This document shows positions 10,114 to 18,764 of a stretch of 64,000 bases of DNA, in pieces. Where the stretch lies: the NCBI GenBank assembly GCA_017531445.1, contig JAFXKZ010000001.1:132534-196533 (forward strand), read 5' to 3'. Made by a program: the position numbers and the translations under genes. Under the pieces are notes generated by a model. That model was given only the letters and a program-made list of their open reading frames with translations. It was not told the DNA's origin and ran no database searches. Source of the stretch: Kiritimatiellia bacterium (GTDB taxonomy: Bacteria; Verrucomicrobiota; Kiritimatiellia; RFP12; DVOR01). How positions within the stretch are numbered: the stretch's first letter is position 1; each line of letters opens with the position of its first letter.

Positions 10114-11565
10114 ATGAAGAAAGTAACCGCTTTTGCCGCGATGGTGCTTGCGTTTGTCGCTCAGGCAGAGATTTCCAACGTGAAGTTTACGCCTTCCGGT
10201 GTGCCGGCGTTTGTCGGTGAGGGTGAGTTTCCCATCGGCACGTTGACGCTTCAGTCTACCCGCACCTCGCCTGCCGATAAGGTGAAGGTGAGTATTGCCG
10301 GGACCAACAAGAAGGACCTCAAGGCGTTGCGTTTGGGCAAGGCAAAGGGCGTTGCGTTTGGGGATACGGTCTCTTTCAATGTGCCGGTCAAAGAGGGTGA
10401 ATGCTCCTATACGGTCTTTGCAGAAGTGCCGAAAACGGCAGACCTTACCCGCAAACTGATGATTGAGGGTGCGCCTGTGCGTCTGGGCAGTATCGTCACC
10501 CGTCCGCATCAACTTATTACGGATGCCAATCGTAAGTCCAAAAACTTCCGCATTCCCGGCATCGTGGAAACGGATACCGGTGTGCTTGTTGCGGTGTTTG
10601 ATAATCGTTTTCATCATGCTGGCGACTTGCCGGCTGATATTACTGTCGGCGTGAGCATCTCCAAGGATAAAGGCGTCACTTGGTCGCCCATCCGCACCGC
10701 GATTGACTATAAGGATCTTCCCGGTGGGCATGGTATTGGCGACCCGGCAATTCTCTTTGATCCGGTGAAGAAGCGTCTCTGGATTGCCGCCTTGCGCGCA
10801 CCGAAATCCGGGCACCCCATTTGGAAGTCGGAGAAGGGGACGATCAGTCCTGAGAAGTGCGGCCAGTTCATTCTTGCTTACTCTGATAACGACGGCAAGA
10901 CCTGGTCGAAGCCTATCAATATTACAGAATCGGTAAAACGTCTGAAGGATGCCGACACGGCGGAATGGGGGTTGCTCTTCCAGGGGCCGGGTGCCGGTAT
11001 TGCCATGACCGATGGCACGTTGGTTTTCCCGGCACAAATCTGGGGTCACATGGGGAAGGCTCCGCACCATGGGGTGCTGGTCTATTCCAAAGATCACGGT
11101 GAAACATGGACAAGCTCCAAGGCGATGCCATGGGGCGGTTCGGAATCGACTGTGGCGCAGTTGCCGGATGGTTCGCTTCTGCTCAATACCCGTGAAGGCG
11201 GCGGTCCGGCAACGCGTATTACCGCCCGCACCACCGATCTGGGGGAAACATGGACGAAGGTTGAGACCGATAAGCTCCGTCAGCCGGGCAACCTCTGTCA
11301 GGCGGCATATCTGATGCTCAACGGTAAACTCTACTTCTCCAATCCCGATTCCGGACGTCGTGACACGATGACCTTGCGTGTTTCCGAAGATAACGGCGTT
11401 ACCTGGCCGCGCAAACTCGTTTATGATCCGCGCGCCTGTGCCGGTTATTCCTCTACCTGCCCGGTGGAGGGAAATTCCATCGGTATCATCTATGAAGGAA
11501 CTTCGGATTATCACTATTTCGTGCGTATTCCGGAGGCCGACTTGGCGGCACCTGCGGCACAATAA
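10114..11565 (+). CDS. exo-alpha-sialidase (GH33)
   Basis: A 483-residue secreted sialidase that removes terminal sialic acid from glycans. Signal peptide at residues 1-18 (ends FVAQA). Residues 20-125 form a beta-rich N-terminal domain like the BNR-associated one. The catalytic propeller begins with FRIP (145-148, arginine-triad Arg). Five Asp-boxes are visible: SKDKGVTW (183), SDNDGKTW (257), SKDHGETW (325), TTDLGETW (373) and SEDNGVTW (424). Further active-site candidates are Arg360 (LNTREGG), the nucleophile Tyr445 (GYSS) and its partner Glu461 (IIYEG). An in-frame TTG lies three bases upstream; ATG 10114 is chosen because AAAGGA sits ten bases before it. The exonuclease gene starts five bases after the stop, suggesting an operon. 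Confidence 0.92.
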   Translation: MKKVTAFAAMVLAFVAQAEISNVKFTPSGVPAFVGEGEFPIGTLTLQSTRTSPADKVKVSIAGTNKKDLKALRLGKAKGVAFGDTVSFNVPVKEGECSYTVFAEVPKTADLTRKLMIEGAPVRLGSIVTRPHQLITDANRKSKNFRIPGIVETDTGVLVAVFDNRFHHAGDLPADITVGVSISKDKGVTWSPIRTAIDYKDLPGGHGIGDPAILFDPVKKRLWIAALRAPKSGHPIWKSEKGTISPEKCGQFILAYSDNDGKTWSKPINITESVKRLKDADTAEWGLLFQGPGAGIAMTDGTLVFPAQIWGHMGKAPHHGVLVYSKDHGETWTSSKAMPWGGSESTVAQLPDGSLLLNTREGGGPATRITARTTDLGETWTKVETDKLRQPGNLCQAAYLMLNGKLYFSNPDSGRRDTMTLRVSEDNGVTWPRKLVYDPRACAGYSSTCPVEGNSIGIIYEGTSDYHYFVRIPEADLAAPAAQ

Positions 11566-11570
11566 GCCCG

Positions 11571-12173
11571 ATGGACGCTGTCGCGGATCGCCCGCTTGCC
11601 GAACTTGCTTTCACCGTGCTGGACTTTGAAACGACCGGCACGGTGAAAGGTTTTTGCAGTCTGCCGTGGCAACTCGGAGCAGTTTTTGTGCGGAGCGGCG
11701 AAGTGGTTTTGGAAGAGGGCGGGTTTGATACGCTGTTGCGTGTGCCCGAGGAGTATCCTTTTTCCAAACGGGCACCGGGAACACACGCTTCGCAACGCGC
11801 TGCGATTGCCGCCGCGCCTGCGTTTGCCGAGGTGTGGCCTGCGCTTCATGACCGGCTCTCCTGCACCGTTCCGGTCGCCCATAATGCCGCCACCGAGCGT
11901 ACGGTTTTGGCCCGGATGGCACCGATGACGCAGTATGCCTATTGGGTAGATACGTTGAAACTTTCCCGGAAGATTTATCCTTCGCTGCCGGGATTCGCGT
12001 TGGAAACGCTTGTTCCTGCGCTCGGACTTCAACCGATGCTTGCCCGGCTTGTGCCCGGACGTGCGCCGCACGATGCTTTTTACGATGCGGTAGCTTGTGC
12101 GCTTCTGTTGTTGCATCTGATTACACTTCCGGGATGGTCCGGTCTTACGTTGAACGATTATTACGCACTATGA
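11571..12173 (+). CDS. DEDDh 3'-5' exonuclease (DnaQ/RNase T-like)
   Basis: A 200-residue protein with all exonuclease motifs: LDFETTG (motif I, residues 18-24), VAHNAATERTVL with the motif II Asn/Glu near residues 104-110, VDTLKLSRKIYPSLPG, and HDAFYDA (motif III, the His and Asp metal/catalytic residues near 165). It probably trims DNA or RNA 3' ends. Polymerase-III proofreading is possible, but it resembles the stand-alone PolC/DinG-type exonucleases equally well. It starts five bases after the sialidase stop without a clear Shine-Dalgarno site and overlaps the next gene by ATGA, so translation is probably coupled. Confidence 0.8.
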   Translation: MDAVADRPLAELAFTVLDFETTGTVKGFCSLPWQLGAVFVRSGEVVLEEGGFDTLLRVPEEYPFSKRAPGTHASQRAAIAAAPAFAEVWPALHDRLSCTVPVAHNAATERTVLARMAPMTQYAYWVDTLKLSRKIYPSLPGFALETLVPALGLQPMLARLVPGRAPHDAFYDAVACALLLLHLITLPGWSGLTLNDYYAL

Positions 12174-12829
12174 ACCTCTTTGCCTGCGCTTTGCGTTGTC
12201 TTCCCCATGCGATTGCGGTACTTGTTATCGCCGTTTTTTGCCTTGCCAATACGTTTCAGGCCCACGCGTCTGCGGCAGTTGCTCCGGCGAATGAGCTTTT
12301 TATCGCGATGTTGCAGGGGCAGATGGTTTCCATTCCGCTGCTTCTTTTACCTGTGGGGGTGAGTCTGATAATTCCCGGATGGCGACAACGCCTTGGCGGA
12401 TGGTTTGCCCGTCCCTCCTGCACGTTTGGTGCGGCGATGGGGGCATTTCTGCTGCTTTGCGCATTCAGCTATACGGTGCTTGCGGCGATGGACCCGGCAG
12501 AAGATCAGCTGACCGTGGCCATGTTCAAGCAATTAAACGGGTTGCAGTCGGCGGTGATTGCGTTTTTTATCTGTCTGCTTGTGCCTTTTGTTGAAGAATT
12601 ACACTTCCGGGGCGTGCTGATGCAATCGTTGCCGGTTGCCATCGGGTTGCCTTTCAGTGCGCTGCTTTTCGCGCTTGCCCATGGCGTAAACGTCTACCTT
12701 TTCCCGCTTTTTCTTACCGGATGGATGCTGGGGATGCTGCGCTTGCGAACGGGCAGTTTGCTGGTCTCCATTTGTGCTCATGCGGCGTTCAATACTGTGT
12801 CATTGCTTTTGACGCTACTGGCTTCTTGA
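12170..12829 (+). CDS. CPBP-family intramembrane glutamic endopeptidase
   Basis: A 219-residue membrane protein with several hydrophobic segments. The family motifs are present in order: EELHFRG (EExxxR, catalytic Glu), FALAHG (FxxxH) and HAAFN (HxxxN). These CAAX-protease relatives cleave membrane substrates or act in maturation and immunity; the substrate here is unknown. ATG 12170 overlaps the exonuclease stop codon (ATGA) and was chosen over more upstream codons because those would read through the exonuclease gene in another frame. Together with the sialidase and exonuclease it forms a three-gene operon. Confidence 0.82.
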   Translation: MNLFACALRCLPHAIAVLVIAVFCLANTFQAHASAAVAPANELFIAMLQGQMVSIPLLLLPVGVSLIIPGWRQRLGGWFARPSCTFGAAMGAFLLLCAFSYTVLAAMDPAEDQLTVAMFKQLNGLQSAVIAFFICLLVPFVEELHFRGVLMQSLPVAIGLPFSALLFALAHGVNVYLFPLFLTGWMLGMLRLRTGSLLVSICAHAAFNTVSLLLTLLAS

Positions 12830-12917
12830 GCAGTTGGTGATGCCGGAGGGAACGGTTTTCCGGAGAATGCCGGGGGTCTGCGCTTTTGAAAATCCGTAAA
12901 GATGTTGAAAAAAGTGC

Positions 12918-12946
12918 TTGCGTTTGCGCGTAACCTTTGGCATAAT
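12918..12946 (+). promoter_or_regulatory. tRNA-Gln promoter
   Basis: A -35 TTGCGT (12918-12923), a 17-bp spacer and -10 CATAAT (12941-12946) with an upstream TGG (extended -10). It lies 20 bases before the mature tRNA 5' end. Confidence 0.6.
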
Positions 12947-12966
12947 ATGTCGCGTTTTACGTTTAT

Positions 12967-13040
12967 TGCCTCATTGTGTAATGGTAGCACAACTGACTCT
13001 GGATCAGTTTGTCAAGGTTCGAATCCTTGTGAGGCAACCA
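12967..13040 (+). tRNA. tRNA-Gln (anticodon CTG)
   Basis: A 74-nt cloverleaf: acceptor TGCCTCA/TGAGGCA, D-stem GTG/CAC, anticodon stem ACTGA/TCAGT with loop CTCTGGA, T-stem CAAGG/CCTTG with loop TTCGAAT, and encoded CCA. U1-A72 is typical of bacterial tRNA-Gln. It decodes CAG. Confidence 0.95.
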
Positions 13041-13048
13041 TAAAGAGA

Positions 13049-13082
13049 AGTCTGTAGAGCGCGGCTCTGCGGGCTTTTTTTA
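13049..13082 (+). terminator. terminator after tRNA-Gln
   Basis: A 12-bp stem (13049-13060 with 13064-13075, three G-U pairs) and a 3-base loop followed directly by a run of T. It separates the tRNA from the regulator gene. Confidence 0.7.
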
Positions 13083-13103
13083 TTTGAGGGAAGGAGCAGT
13101 ATC

Positions 13104-13586
13104 ATGGTTGAAAGCCTTTTGGACATCTTGCGTTCCAACGCGAAAGAATCTCCTGAAAACATGGCACGTCTGCTCGGTGTGTCCACGGAAGAAGTGGCAG
13201 CTACCATCGCCCGTTTGGAAGAAGAGGGTGTTATTCGCGGTTGGCAAGCCATTATCAATGAAGATCTTGTGCCGCACGATTCGGTTACGGCAGTTATTGA
13301 AGTGCGCGTAACGCCTGAGCGCGATGGTGGCTTCAATCGTATCGCGGAGGAGGTTAGTCGCTTTGAAGAAACCGAGGCGGTTTACTTGATGAGCGGTGCG
13401 TATGATCTGCTGCTCTTTGTCAGCGGCAAGACGTTGCTCTCCGTGGCCCGCTTCGTGAGTGAGAAGCTTTCGACCATCCGGGGAATCGTCTCCACTGCCA
13501 CGCATTTCCGCTTGAAGACCTACAAGCAGAACAACGTATTGATGGCCAAGCCGCAAGATGACAGCCGTTTGGTGGTGAGCCCCTGA
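13104..13586 (+). CDS. Lrp/AsnC-family transcriptional regulator
   Basis: A 160-residue protein. Residues 1-55 form the winged helix-turn-helix (SPENMARLLGVSTEEVAATIARLEEEGVIRGW), and residues about 60-140 the RAM ligand-binding domain that senses amino acids. A GGGAAGGAG ribosome site precedes ATG 13104. It ends one base before the aminotransferase ATG, so it probably controls or accompanies amino-acid metabolism through that partner. Confidence 0.9.
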   Translation: MVESLLDILRSNAKESPENMARLLGVSTEEVAATIARLEEEGVIRGWQAIINEDLVPHDSVTAVIEVRVTPERDGGFNRIAEEVSRFEETEAVYLMSGAYDLLLFVSGKTLLSVARFVSEKLSTIRGIVSTATHFRLKTYKQNNVLMAKPQDDSRLVVSP

Positions 13587-13587
13587 T

Positions 13588-14754
13588 ATGGATCCGCATG
13601 ATTATTTAGCCCGGCACATCGTTGATTTGCCCAAAAGTGGCATCCGGGAATTCTTTGATATCGTCAGCACTCGCACCGGAGTAATTTCACTTGCCATCGG
13701 CGAACCCGATTTCGATTCGCCGTGGCATATTCGCGAGGCTGCCGCCAAGTCGCTTGACCGCGGGTGCACACATTACACCGGAAATGCCGGATTGATGGAA
13801 TTGCGCACGGCGATTGCTGAATATGTACGCACGCGCTTTGGCGGCACCTACGATCCGGCAAAGGAAGTGCTAATCACCGTGGGTGCATCGGAAGGGCTGG
13901 ACATCGCTTTGCGCGCAATCTTGAATCCGGGCGATGAAGTGCTCTATCATGAGCCGTGCTTCGTGAGTTATGCTCCGGAGATTGCCATGGCACATGGAGT
14001 GCCGGTACCGGTGGAAACACGTGTGGAAGACAACTTTCGTCTTTCGGTAGAAGCCCTTGAAGCCAAAGTTACTCCGCGCACAAAAGCCCTCATGCTCAAC
14101 TTTCCCAATAATCCCACCGGGGCGGTGTTGGAGCGGGAAGATGTGGAGGCGATTGCCGCGTTTGCGCTCAAGCACAATCTGATTGTCATCTCCGATGAAA
14201 TCTACGCCGAGATGACTTGGGGCGGCAAAAAGCACGTTTCCTTTGCTTCTGTCCCGGCCTTGCGCGACCGTTTGATTCTGCATCATGGGTATTCAAAATC
14301 TTGGGCGATGACCGGGTTCCGCATGGCCTATGTCTGTGCACCGCAGTGGATGATGGATACCATTCTGAAGATTCATCAGTATGCCATCATGTGTGCGCCG
14401 ACCACTTCCCAGTATGCTGCGCTTGAAGCGATGCGCCATCCGGGAGAGGACATGGCGCCGATGCTGCAAGCCTACGAGCAGCGGCGCAACTTCCTCCGGG
14501 CAGCTTTTGCCGATGCCGGCATCCCGATGCACAATCCGGCGGGCGCGTTCTACGCTTTCCCGCAGATTGGAAAATTCGGTCTTTCCTCGCGCGAATTCGC
14601 TGTAAGGTTGCTGGATGCGGAGAACGTTGCCGTTGTCCCAGGAACGGCCTTCGGTGCGTGTGGCGAAGGGTTTGTGCGTTGCTCCTATGCTACAGGCCTC
14701 GAACAACTCAAAGAAGCCGTGGCGCGTATTGCCCGTTTTGTACAGACGCTTTAA
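13588..14754 (+). CDS. PLP-dependent class I/II aminotransferase
   Basis: A 388-residue fold-type I aminotransferase. Landmarks are IGEPDFDSP near the start, NFPNNPTGAVL, SDEIYAEM (PLP-binding Asp and Tyr) and YSKSWAMTGFRMAY with the Schiff-base lysine. It resembles the aspartate/aromatic or methionine-type enzymes; the exact amino donor cannot be told. The gene is one base downstream of the Lrp/AsnC regulator, a common regulator-enzyme pairing. Confidence 0.9.
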   Translation: MDPHDYLARHIVDLPKSGIREFFDIVSTRTGVISLAIGEPDFDSPWHIREAAAKSLDRGCTHYTGNAGLMELRTAIAEYVRTRFGGTYDPAKEVLITVGASEGLDIALRAILNPGDEVLYHEPCFVSYAPEIAMAHGVPVPVETRVEDNFRLSVEALEAKVTPRTKALMLNFPNNPTGAVLEREDVEAIAAFALKHNLIVISDEIYAEMTWGGKKHVSFASVPALRDRLILHHGYSKSWAMTGFRMAYVCAPQWMMDTILKIHQYAIMCAPTTSQYAALEAMRHPGEDMAPMLQAYEQRRNFLRAAFADAGIPMHNPAGAFYAFPQIGKFGLSSREFAVRLLDAENVAVVPGTAFGACGEGFVRCSYATGLEQLKEAVARIARFVQTL

Positions 14755-14767
14755 TGGAAACACTCCA

Positions 14768-15655
14768 ATGAATTCGACCACCAGCAAACCGAAAATCGCT
14801 ATCGTTACGCGTGATGAGGAGGGAATGTCTCTTCAGGATTTCCTCGCTGCCAGATTGAAAGTTACCAAGCGCGCTGCCAAAGCAATGATTGATGCTCGCG
14901 TGGTTTGGGTCAATCGGAAGCTGGTCTGGATCGCCCGGCACACGCTGAAGCCCGGCGATAAGGTGGCCTTTGTTGTGCAGCGCAGCACCGGTGCGAAGCA
15001 GGATAAAACTGTGGAGGCGCGGCCGCACATCCGTATTTTGTGGCAAGACGATTGGTATCTTGCCGTTGATAAGCCGGCCGGAGTTTTAACGCAAGGGCGT
15101 AATTCCGCTGAAGAACTCTTGCGGGTGCAGGAACATAACCCGGAGATTCAAGCGGTGCATCGTCTTGACCGTGAGACATCGGGCGTGATTCTTTTCAGCA
15201 AGAATGCTGCGGCACAGGAAGCAGCAATTGCGATGTTCAAAACGCATCGCGTGGTCAAGTTTTACAGTGCCATTGCTTCCGGAAGCGTTGATCGTCTCGC
15301 CTCGACCTTGACTGAAACGCTGGATGGCGAGCGCGCCGTGACGCATTTGCGTCGATTGCAAGCTACGGCAGATGCCACCTTCCTTTCGTTGCGTATCGAA
15401 ACCGGGCGCACCCATCAAATCCGCCGTCATCTTTCGGGGATTCGCCATCCCATCATTGGAGACAGGCAATATGGTCTAAAGCATTCTGACGATCCACGGG
15501 TGCTTTCGGTGACGCGTCAGATGCTTCATGCAACGGAACTTGAATTGCCACATCCGATGATTTCCGGTGTGCATATCAAAGCACACGCACCTTTGCCGGC
15601 AGACTTTCGCGCGGCATTAAAGCTTTTCGGTCTTGGAAAGCGCGGCAAGAAATAA
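14768..15655 (+). CDS. RluA-family pseudouridine synthase
   Basis: A 295-residue RNA-modifying enzyme that isomerises uridine to pseudouridine in rRNA or tRNA. Residues about 20-75 form an S4 RNA-binding domain (LQDFLAARLKVTKRAAKAMI). The catalytic motif HRLDRETSGV carries the conserved Asp, and RTHQIRRHL matches motif III. ATG 14768 is used because the longer reading frame overlaps the aminotransferase gene and the S4 domain starts naturally here. Substrate site unknown. The gene lies 13 bases after the aminotransferase and could share its transcript. Confidence 0.9.
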   Translation: MNSTTSKPKIAIVTRDEEGMSLQDFLAARLKVTKRAAKAMIDARVVWVNRKLVWIARHTLKPGDKVAFVVQRSTGAKQDKTVEARPHIRILWQDDWYLAVDKPAGVLTQGRNSAEELLRVQEHNPEIQAVHRLDRETSGVILFSKNAAAQEAAIAMFKTHRVVKFYSAIASGSVDRLASTLTETLDGERAVTHLRRLQATADATFLSLRIETGRTHQIRRHLSGIRHPIIGDRQYGLKHSDDPRVLSVTRQMLHATELELPHPMISGVHIKAHAPLPADFRAALKLFGLGKRGKK

Positions 15656-16058
15656 CACGTTTTTGTGTTGCATCTGCCGCATAACAAGTGGTGATCACCT
15701 CTGATGACAGAATAATTTTGCCTCCTTCTCTCATCCGGCATTCTTGAAAGGACGCTGTTGATTGCAGGGATGGCAGCGAGAGGTTATTCGCCCTCTTTGC
15801 GGGGTTGTTCCTTTGTAAAAACGATACTGTCTACGTGAAAGCCCCGGCGTAAAAAGGGTAAGAAACCGGGATGTCTGCACGTTTTTCCCCCGTCTCTCAA
15901 GCTCTTTCACGGCAAATTGTACAGGACAATTGTTAGACCTTCCGCGCTTATTTGAAAATAAACTGCAGGATTTATCCGTGCAGAATACGCAAAAGCAATT
16001 TCGGATATCGCCGGACAGAAGGCAAAATCGCGTCTTTGTTTATTGGGAAAAGTGCTTT
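15656..16058. other. convergent intergenic region, no recognised feature
   Basis: 403 bases between the convergent RluA-type gene and the SNF2 helicase gene. A small inverted repeat, AATTGT-ACAGG-ACAATT, sits near 15915-15931. None of the 22-bp array units, no tRNA and no credible ORF were seen. Confidence 0.5.
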
Positions 16059-18599
16059 TTATTCTTCGGGCGTTGCGTTGCGCTTTAGTAACCCCATCAG
16101 CGTGTCGCCGGGTAGACGGGCCAGCAACGCGGCCGGTGTGGGGGCGACAACCGTCTCGGCAAGGAATTGCTTTTCATTGAGCAGACGGACGATATTGTCT
16201 TCCAGTGTTCCCCGGCAGATAAGATGATGTACTACCACGGTGCGCTTCTGGCCGATACGGTGGACGCGGTCGGTTGCCTGCGCTTCCACGGCCGGATTCC
16301 ACCAACGGTCGAGATGCACCACGTGATTGGCTTTGGTCAAGGTTAAGCCAAACGCACCTGTGCGTAGCGAGAGGATGAAGAGCCCGGCGCGCGGCGATTG
16401 GTTAAAGGCTTCAATGATTTCACGTCGCTGTTTGGCGGTGCGTTCGCCATGGATAAAGGGGACATCCATTTGAAAATGCTCGGAAAGCAGCCCTTGCAAC
16501 CGCTTACCTGTTTGGGCGAACTGGGTGAAGATGAGGACGCTCTCGCCACGCTCAAGGATTTCTTCCAAGAGCGGAATCAAGGTGTTGAGTTTACCGGAAC
16601 TGAAGGTTTGCGTTGGGGATGAAGATGCGGGAAGAGTATCGGATTCGGTCTCAACACCGTTGCAGATTTGCTTCAAGCGAGTCAACAGTGCGAGAATGGC
16701 ACCGGTGCGGCCGGAGGCTTCTCCGTTTCGGGTGTCGCGTGCATATTCGGCAAGAGCCAGATCATAGGCGGCCGATTGTGAATCGGTAAGCGGGGCGTAG
16801 TGTTCCTGAAGAATCTTTGGCGGCAACTCGGCAAGGATGCCGGGGTCGGATTTCAAACGGCGCAGAAGAAAATGGGTGACGGCACGGCGCAAACGCTCCG
16901 GTTCGCGGTAACGTTCAGTAAAATCCCGCCGGGAACCAAAGAGATCCGGGTTGAGAAAATCCAGAATGCTCCACAAATCTTCCAACCGGTTTTCAATAGG
17001 TGTTCCGGTAAGCGTCAGACGGAATTCTGCAGAAAGTGAACGCGCCGCTTGCGATTGACGCGTGTGCGGATTCTTAATCAGCTGCGCTTCATCAAGTACC
17101 AACGTCTTCCATTTGATGCGTCGGAACGAGCTGTAGTCACGCCAGAGATAACCATAAGCGGTGAGCACTACATCCACTGTTTTGGCAAGTGCTGCAAAAC
17201 CTTCGTTGCGAACACGTTCGGCACCATCATGGCGTAACAGACGCAGCCGGGGGGCCCATTTCGCAAATTCCCGTTCCCAAACCGGAAGTACGGTAAGGGG
17301 AGCCACCACCAGCGTCGGACCCGGGCGGGAGAGCAAAAAGGCAATCGTTTGCAACGTCTTGCCAAGCCCCATGTCGTCGGCAAGGCAAACACCCAGTCGA
17401 TGATTTGCCGCCTGCATCAGCCAACAAACCCCTTGTGCCTGATAGGGGCGCAGGACGTCACGGAGCGGAAGGTCGCCTGCGGGTGGTTGCGTCATCTCAC
17501 GTAAGAAATCTTGGATGTCCTGAGCTCCCGGGGCGATGCGCAAGGCCCCGGCCATCAGAAGCGGCAATGCTTGATGTGGAGAAAGTGCTTCCGGACCGAG
17601 CGAATCCAACAGCCGTTTCAACGCTTGTAAATCCAAGTAGTGCCATGCATCATTCAGAAAGACGAGCGGTTCGCCGGCATCAACAATCGCCTGTGCGGTT
17701 TCAATCGGAAGTTCTATTCCGGCAAAGGTGATGGTTCTGACAATTCGTACCGTGCCCTCTTCAATGCCGGTCGCGGTTTCTGTGAGCATCGGCACGTGGA
17801 GCTCCAGTTCCGGAGGAAGCGGAATCGAAAATGCGGTTGCCCGTAAGGCCGGTACTGCTTCGCGCAAGAATCTGAGAAATGCTGCATCGCTCCAAGGCTG
17901 CGGCAGCCCCAGAATCGGTGCGATTGCTACCGCTTGCCCCAGTAAACGCAGACGGGCCAGTGAGGGAAGTCTTCCTCCGGAGAACTCGGCGGGTTCAGCG
18001 AAGTCAAGCCACCATCCCTGCGCATCTCGGCGCGGAATAAGTGGAAGCGCTGCGCGTCCCCCTTCAAAAAGCGGAGCCGACCATACGGCGATGTCGGCAG
18101 CAAGCGGTTCGGAGGTAATGGCAAGTCGGGCATCCGGTGCGCGCAATGCAACCAGGAACGCGTCATCGGCAGTATGAAACTTGTGCTTTTGAGCCTGTGC
18201 CCGGGTGAGAATTGTAGATGAAGTCGTGCGCATCCACAGGTCGATAAGCGTTTGGAAAAGGGCGACATTGTGATTTTCCGGCACCACCGTTGCACACCAA
18301 CGGGCCTCGCCCGCTACGACCGTCGGGGCGACGTGTCCTGCGGAAATTACGCGTAATGCCAATTGAAAAAGGGTTGCCGCTTCGCGAATATCATTGCCAT
18401 AGACGAGAAACGGCGCAGAAAGTCCGTGTAAAACGCCCTGTAAAACCTGAAGCACTCCGCGGTCTTCCAAAAGCACCTGTCGCCATCCGTGGAAGAGAAA
18501 GCCAAGCGATTTGCGCAACCGTTCCTCCGGCACCGGTTTCCCGAATGCCTCGCCTTTGAGCGAAAGACGTTGATTGTCATGATGAAGATGCAGAATCAT
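16059..18599 (-). CDS. SNF2-family DEAD/H-box helicase
   Basis: An 846-residue Swi2/Snf2 ATPase. The first 370 residues are family-variable. The motor begins with ADDMGLGKTLQT (motif I), then LVVAPLTVLPVW (Ia), LVLDEAQLIKN (DEAQ box, motif II) and LTLTGTPIENRLEDLWS (III). The second RecA lobe has FIHGERTAKQRREII, SLRTGAFGLTLTKAN (V) and ATDRVHRIGQKR (VI). Such stand-alone bacterial members translocate on double-stranded DNA and affect transcription or repair; the specific role is unknown. It stands alone on the minus strand, 165 bases downstream of thrC. Confidence 0.92.
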   Translation of the reverse strand: MILHLHHDNQRLSLKGEAFGKPVPEERLRKSLGFLFHGWRQVLLEDRGVLQVLQGVLHGLSAPFLVYGNDIREAATLFQLALRVISAGHVAPTVVAGEARWCATVVPENHNVALFQTLIDLWMRTTSSTILTRAQAQKHKFHTADDAFLVALRAPDARLAITSEPLAADIAVWSAPLFEGGRAALPLIPRRDAQGWWLDFAEPAEFSGGRLPSLARLRLLGQAVAIAPILGLPQPWSDAAFLRFLREAVPALRATAFSIPLPPELELHVPMLTETATGIEEGTVRIVRTITFAGIELPIETAQAIVDAGEPLVFLNDAWHYLDLQALKRLLDSLGPEALSPHQALPLLMAGALRIAPGAQDIQDFLREMTQPPAGDLPLRDVLRPYQAQGVCWLMQAANHRLGVCLADDMGLGKTLQTIAFLLSRPGPTLVVAPLTVLPVWEREFAKWAPRLRLLRHDGAERVRNEGFAALAKTVDVVLTAYGYLWRDYSSFRRIKWKTLVLDEAQLIKNPHTRQSQAARSLSAEFRLTLTGTPIENRLEDLWSILDFLNPDLFGSRRDFTERYREPERLRRAVTHFLLRRLKSDPGILAELPPKILQEHYAPLTDSQSAAYDLALAEYARDTRNGEASGRTGAILALLTRLKQICNGVETESDTLPASSSPTQTFSSGKLNTLIPLLEEILERGESVLIFTQFAQTGKRLQGLLSEHFQMDVPFIHGERTAKQRREIIEAFNQSPRAGLFILSLRTGAFGLTLTKANHVVHLDRWWNPAVEAQATDRVHRIGQKRTVVVHHLICRGTLEDNIVRLLNEKQFLAETVVAPTPAALLARLPGDTLMGLLKRNATPEE

Positions 18600-18764
18600 C
18601 GTTGCTCAAACTATACGGAAGAAACTGGAAGCGGCGCGGGCGATGCGGCAGCAGGGTGGCGCAAAAAGGTAATCTTGAACACCTTTTTCTGCGCCTTGAA
18701 AGCGCAAGTCGCGCCTTTGAAAAGCCTGTTTCTAAGCACGCCGCAAGCCGGATGGAATACGCTC

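Noticed and set aside
10027..11562. 511-codon minus-strand frame opposite the sialidase
   Set aside because: It is antisense to a clear sialidase with five Asp-boxes, and its translation has no family signature.
15843..15960. Possible small RNA or hairpin in the RluA-helicase gap
   Set aside because: Only a 6-bp inverted repeat was found; no promoter and terminator pair.
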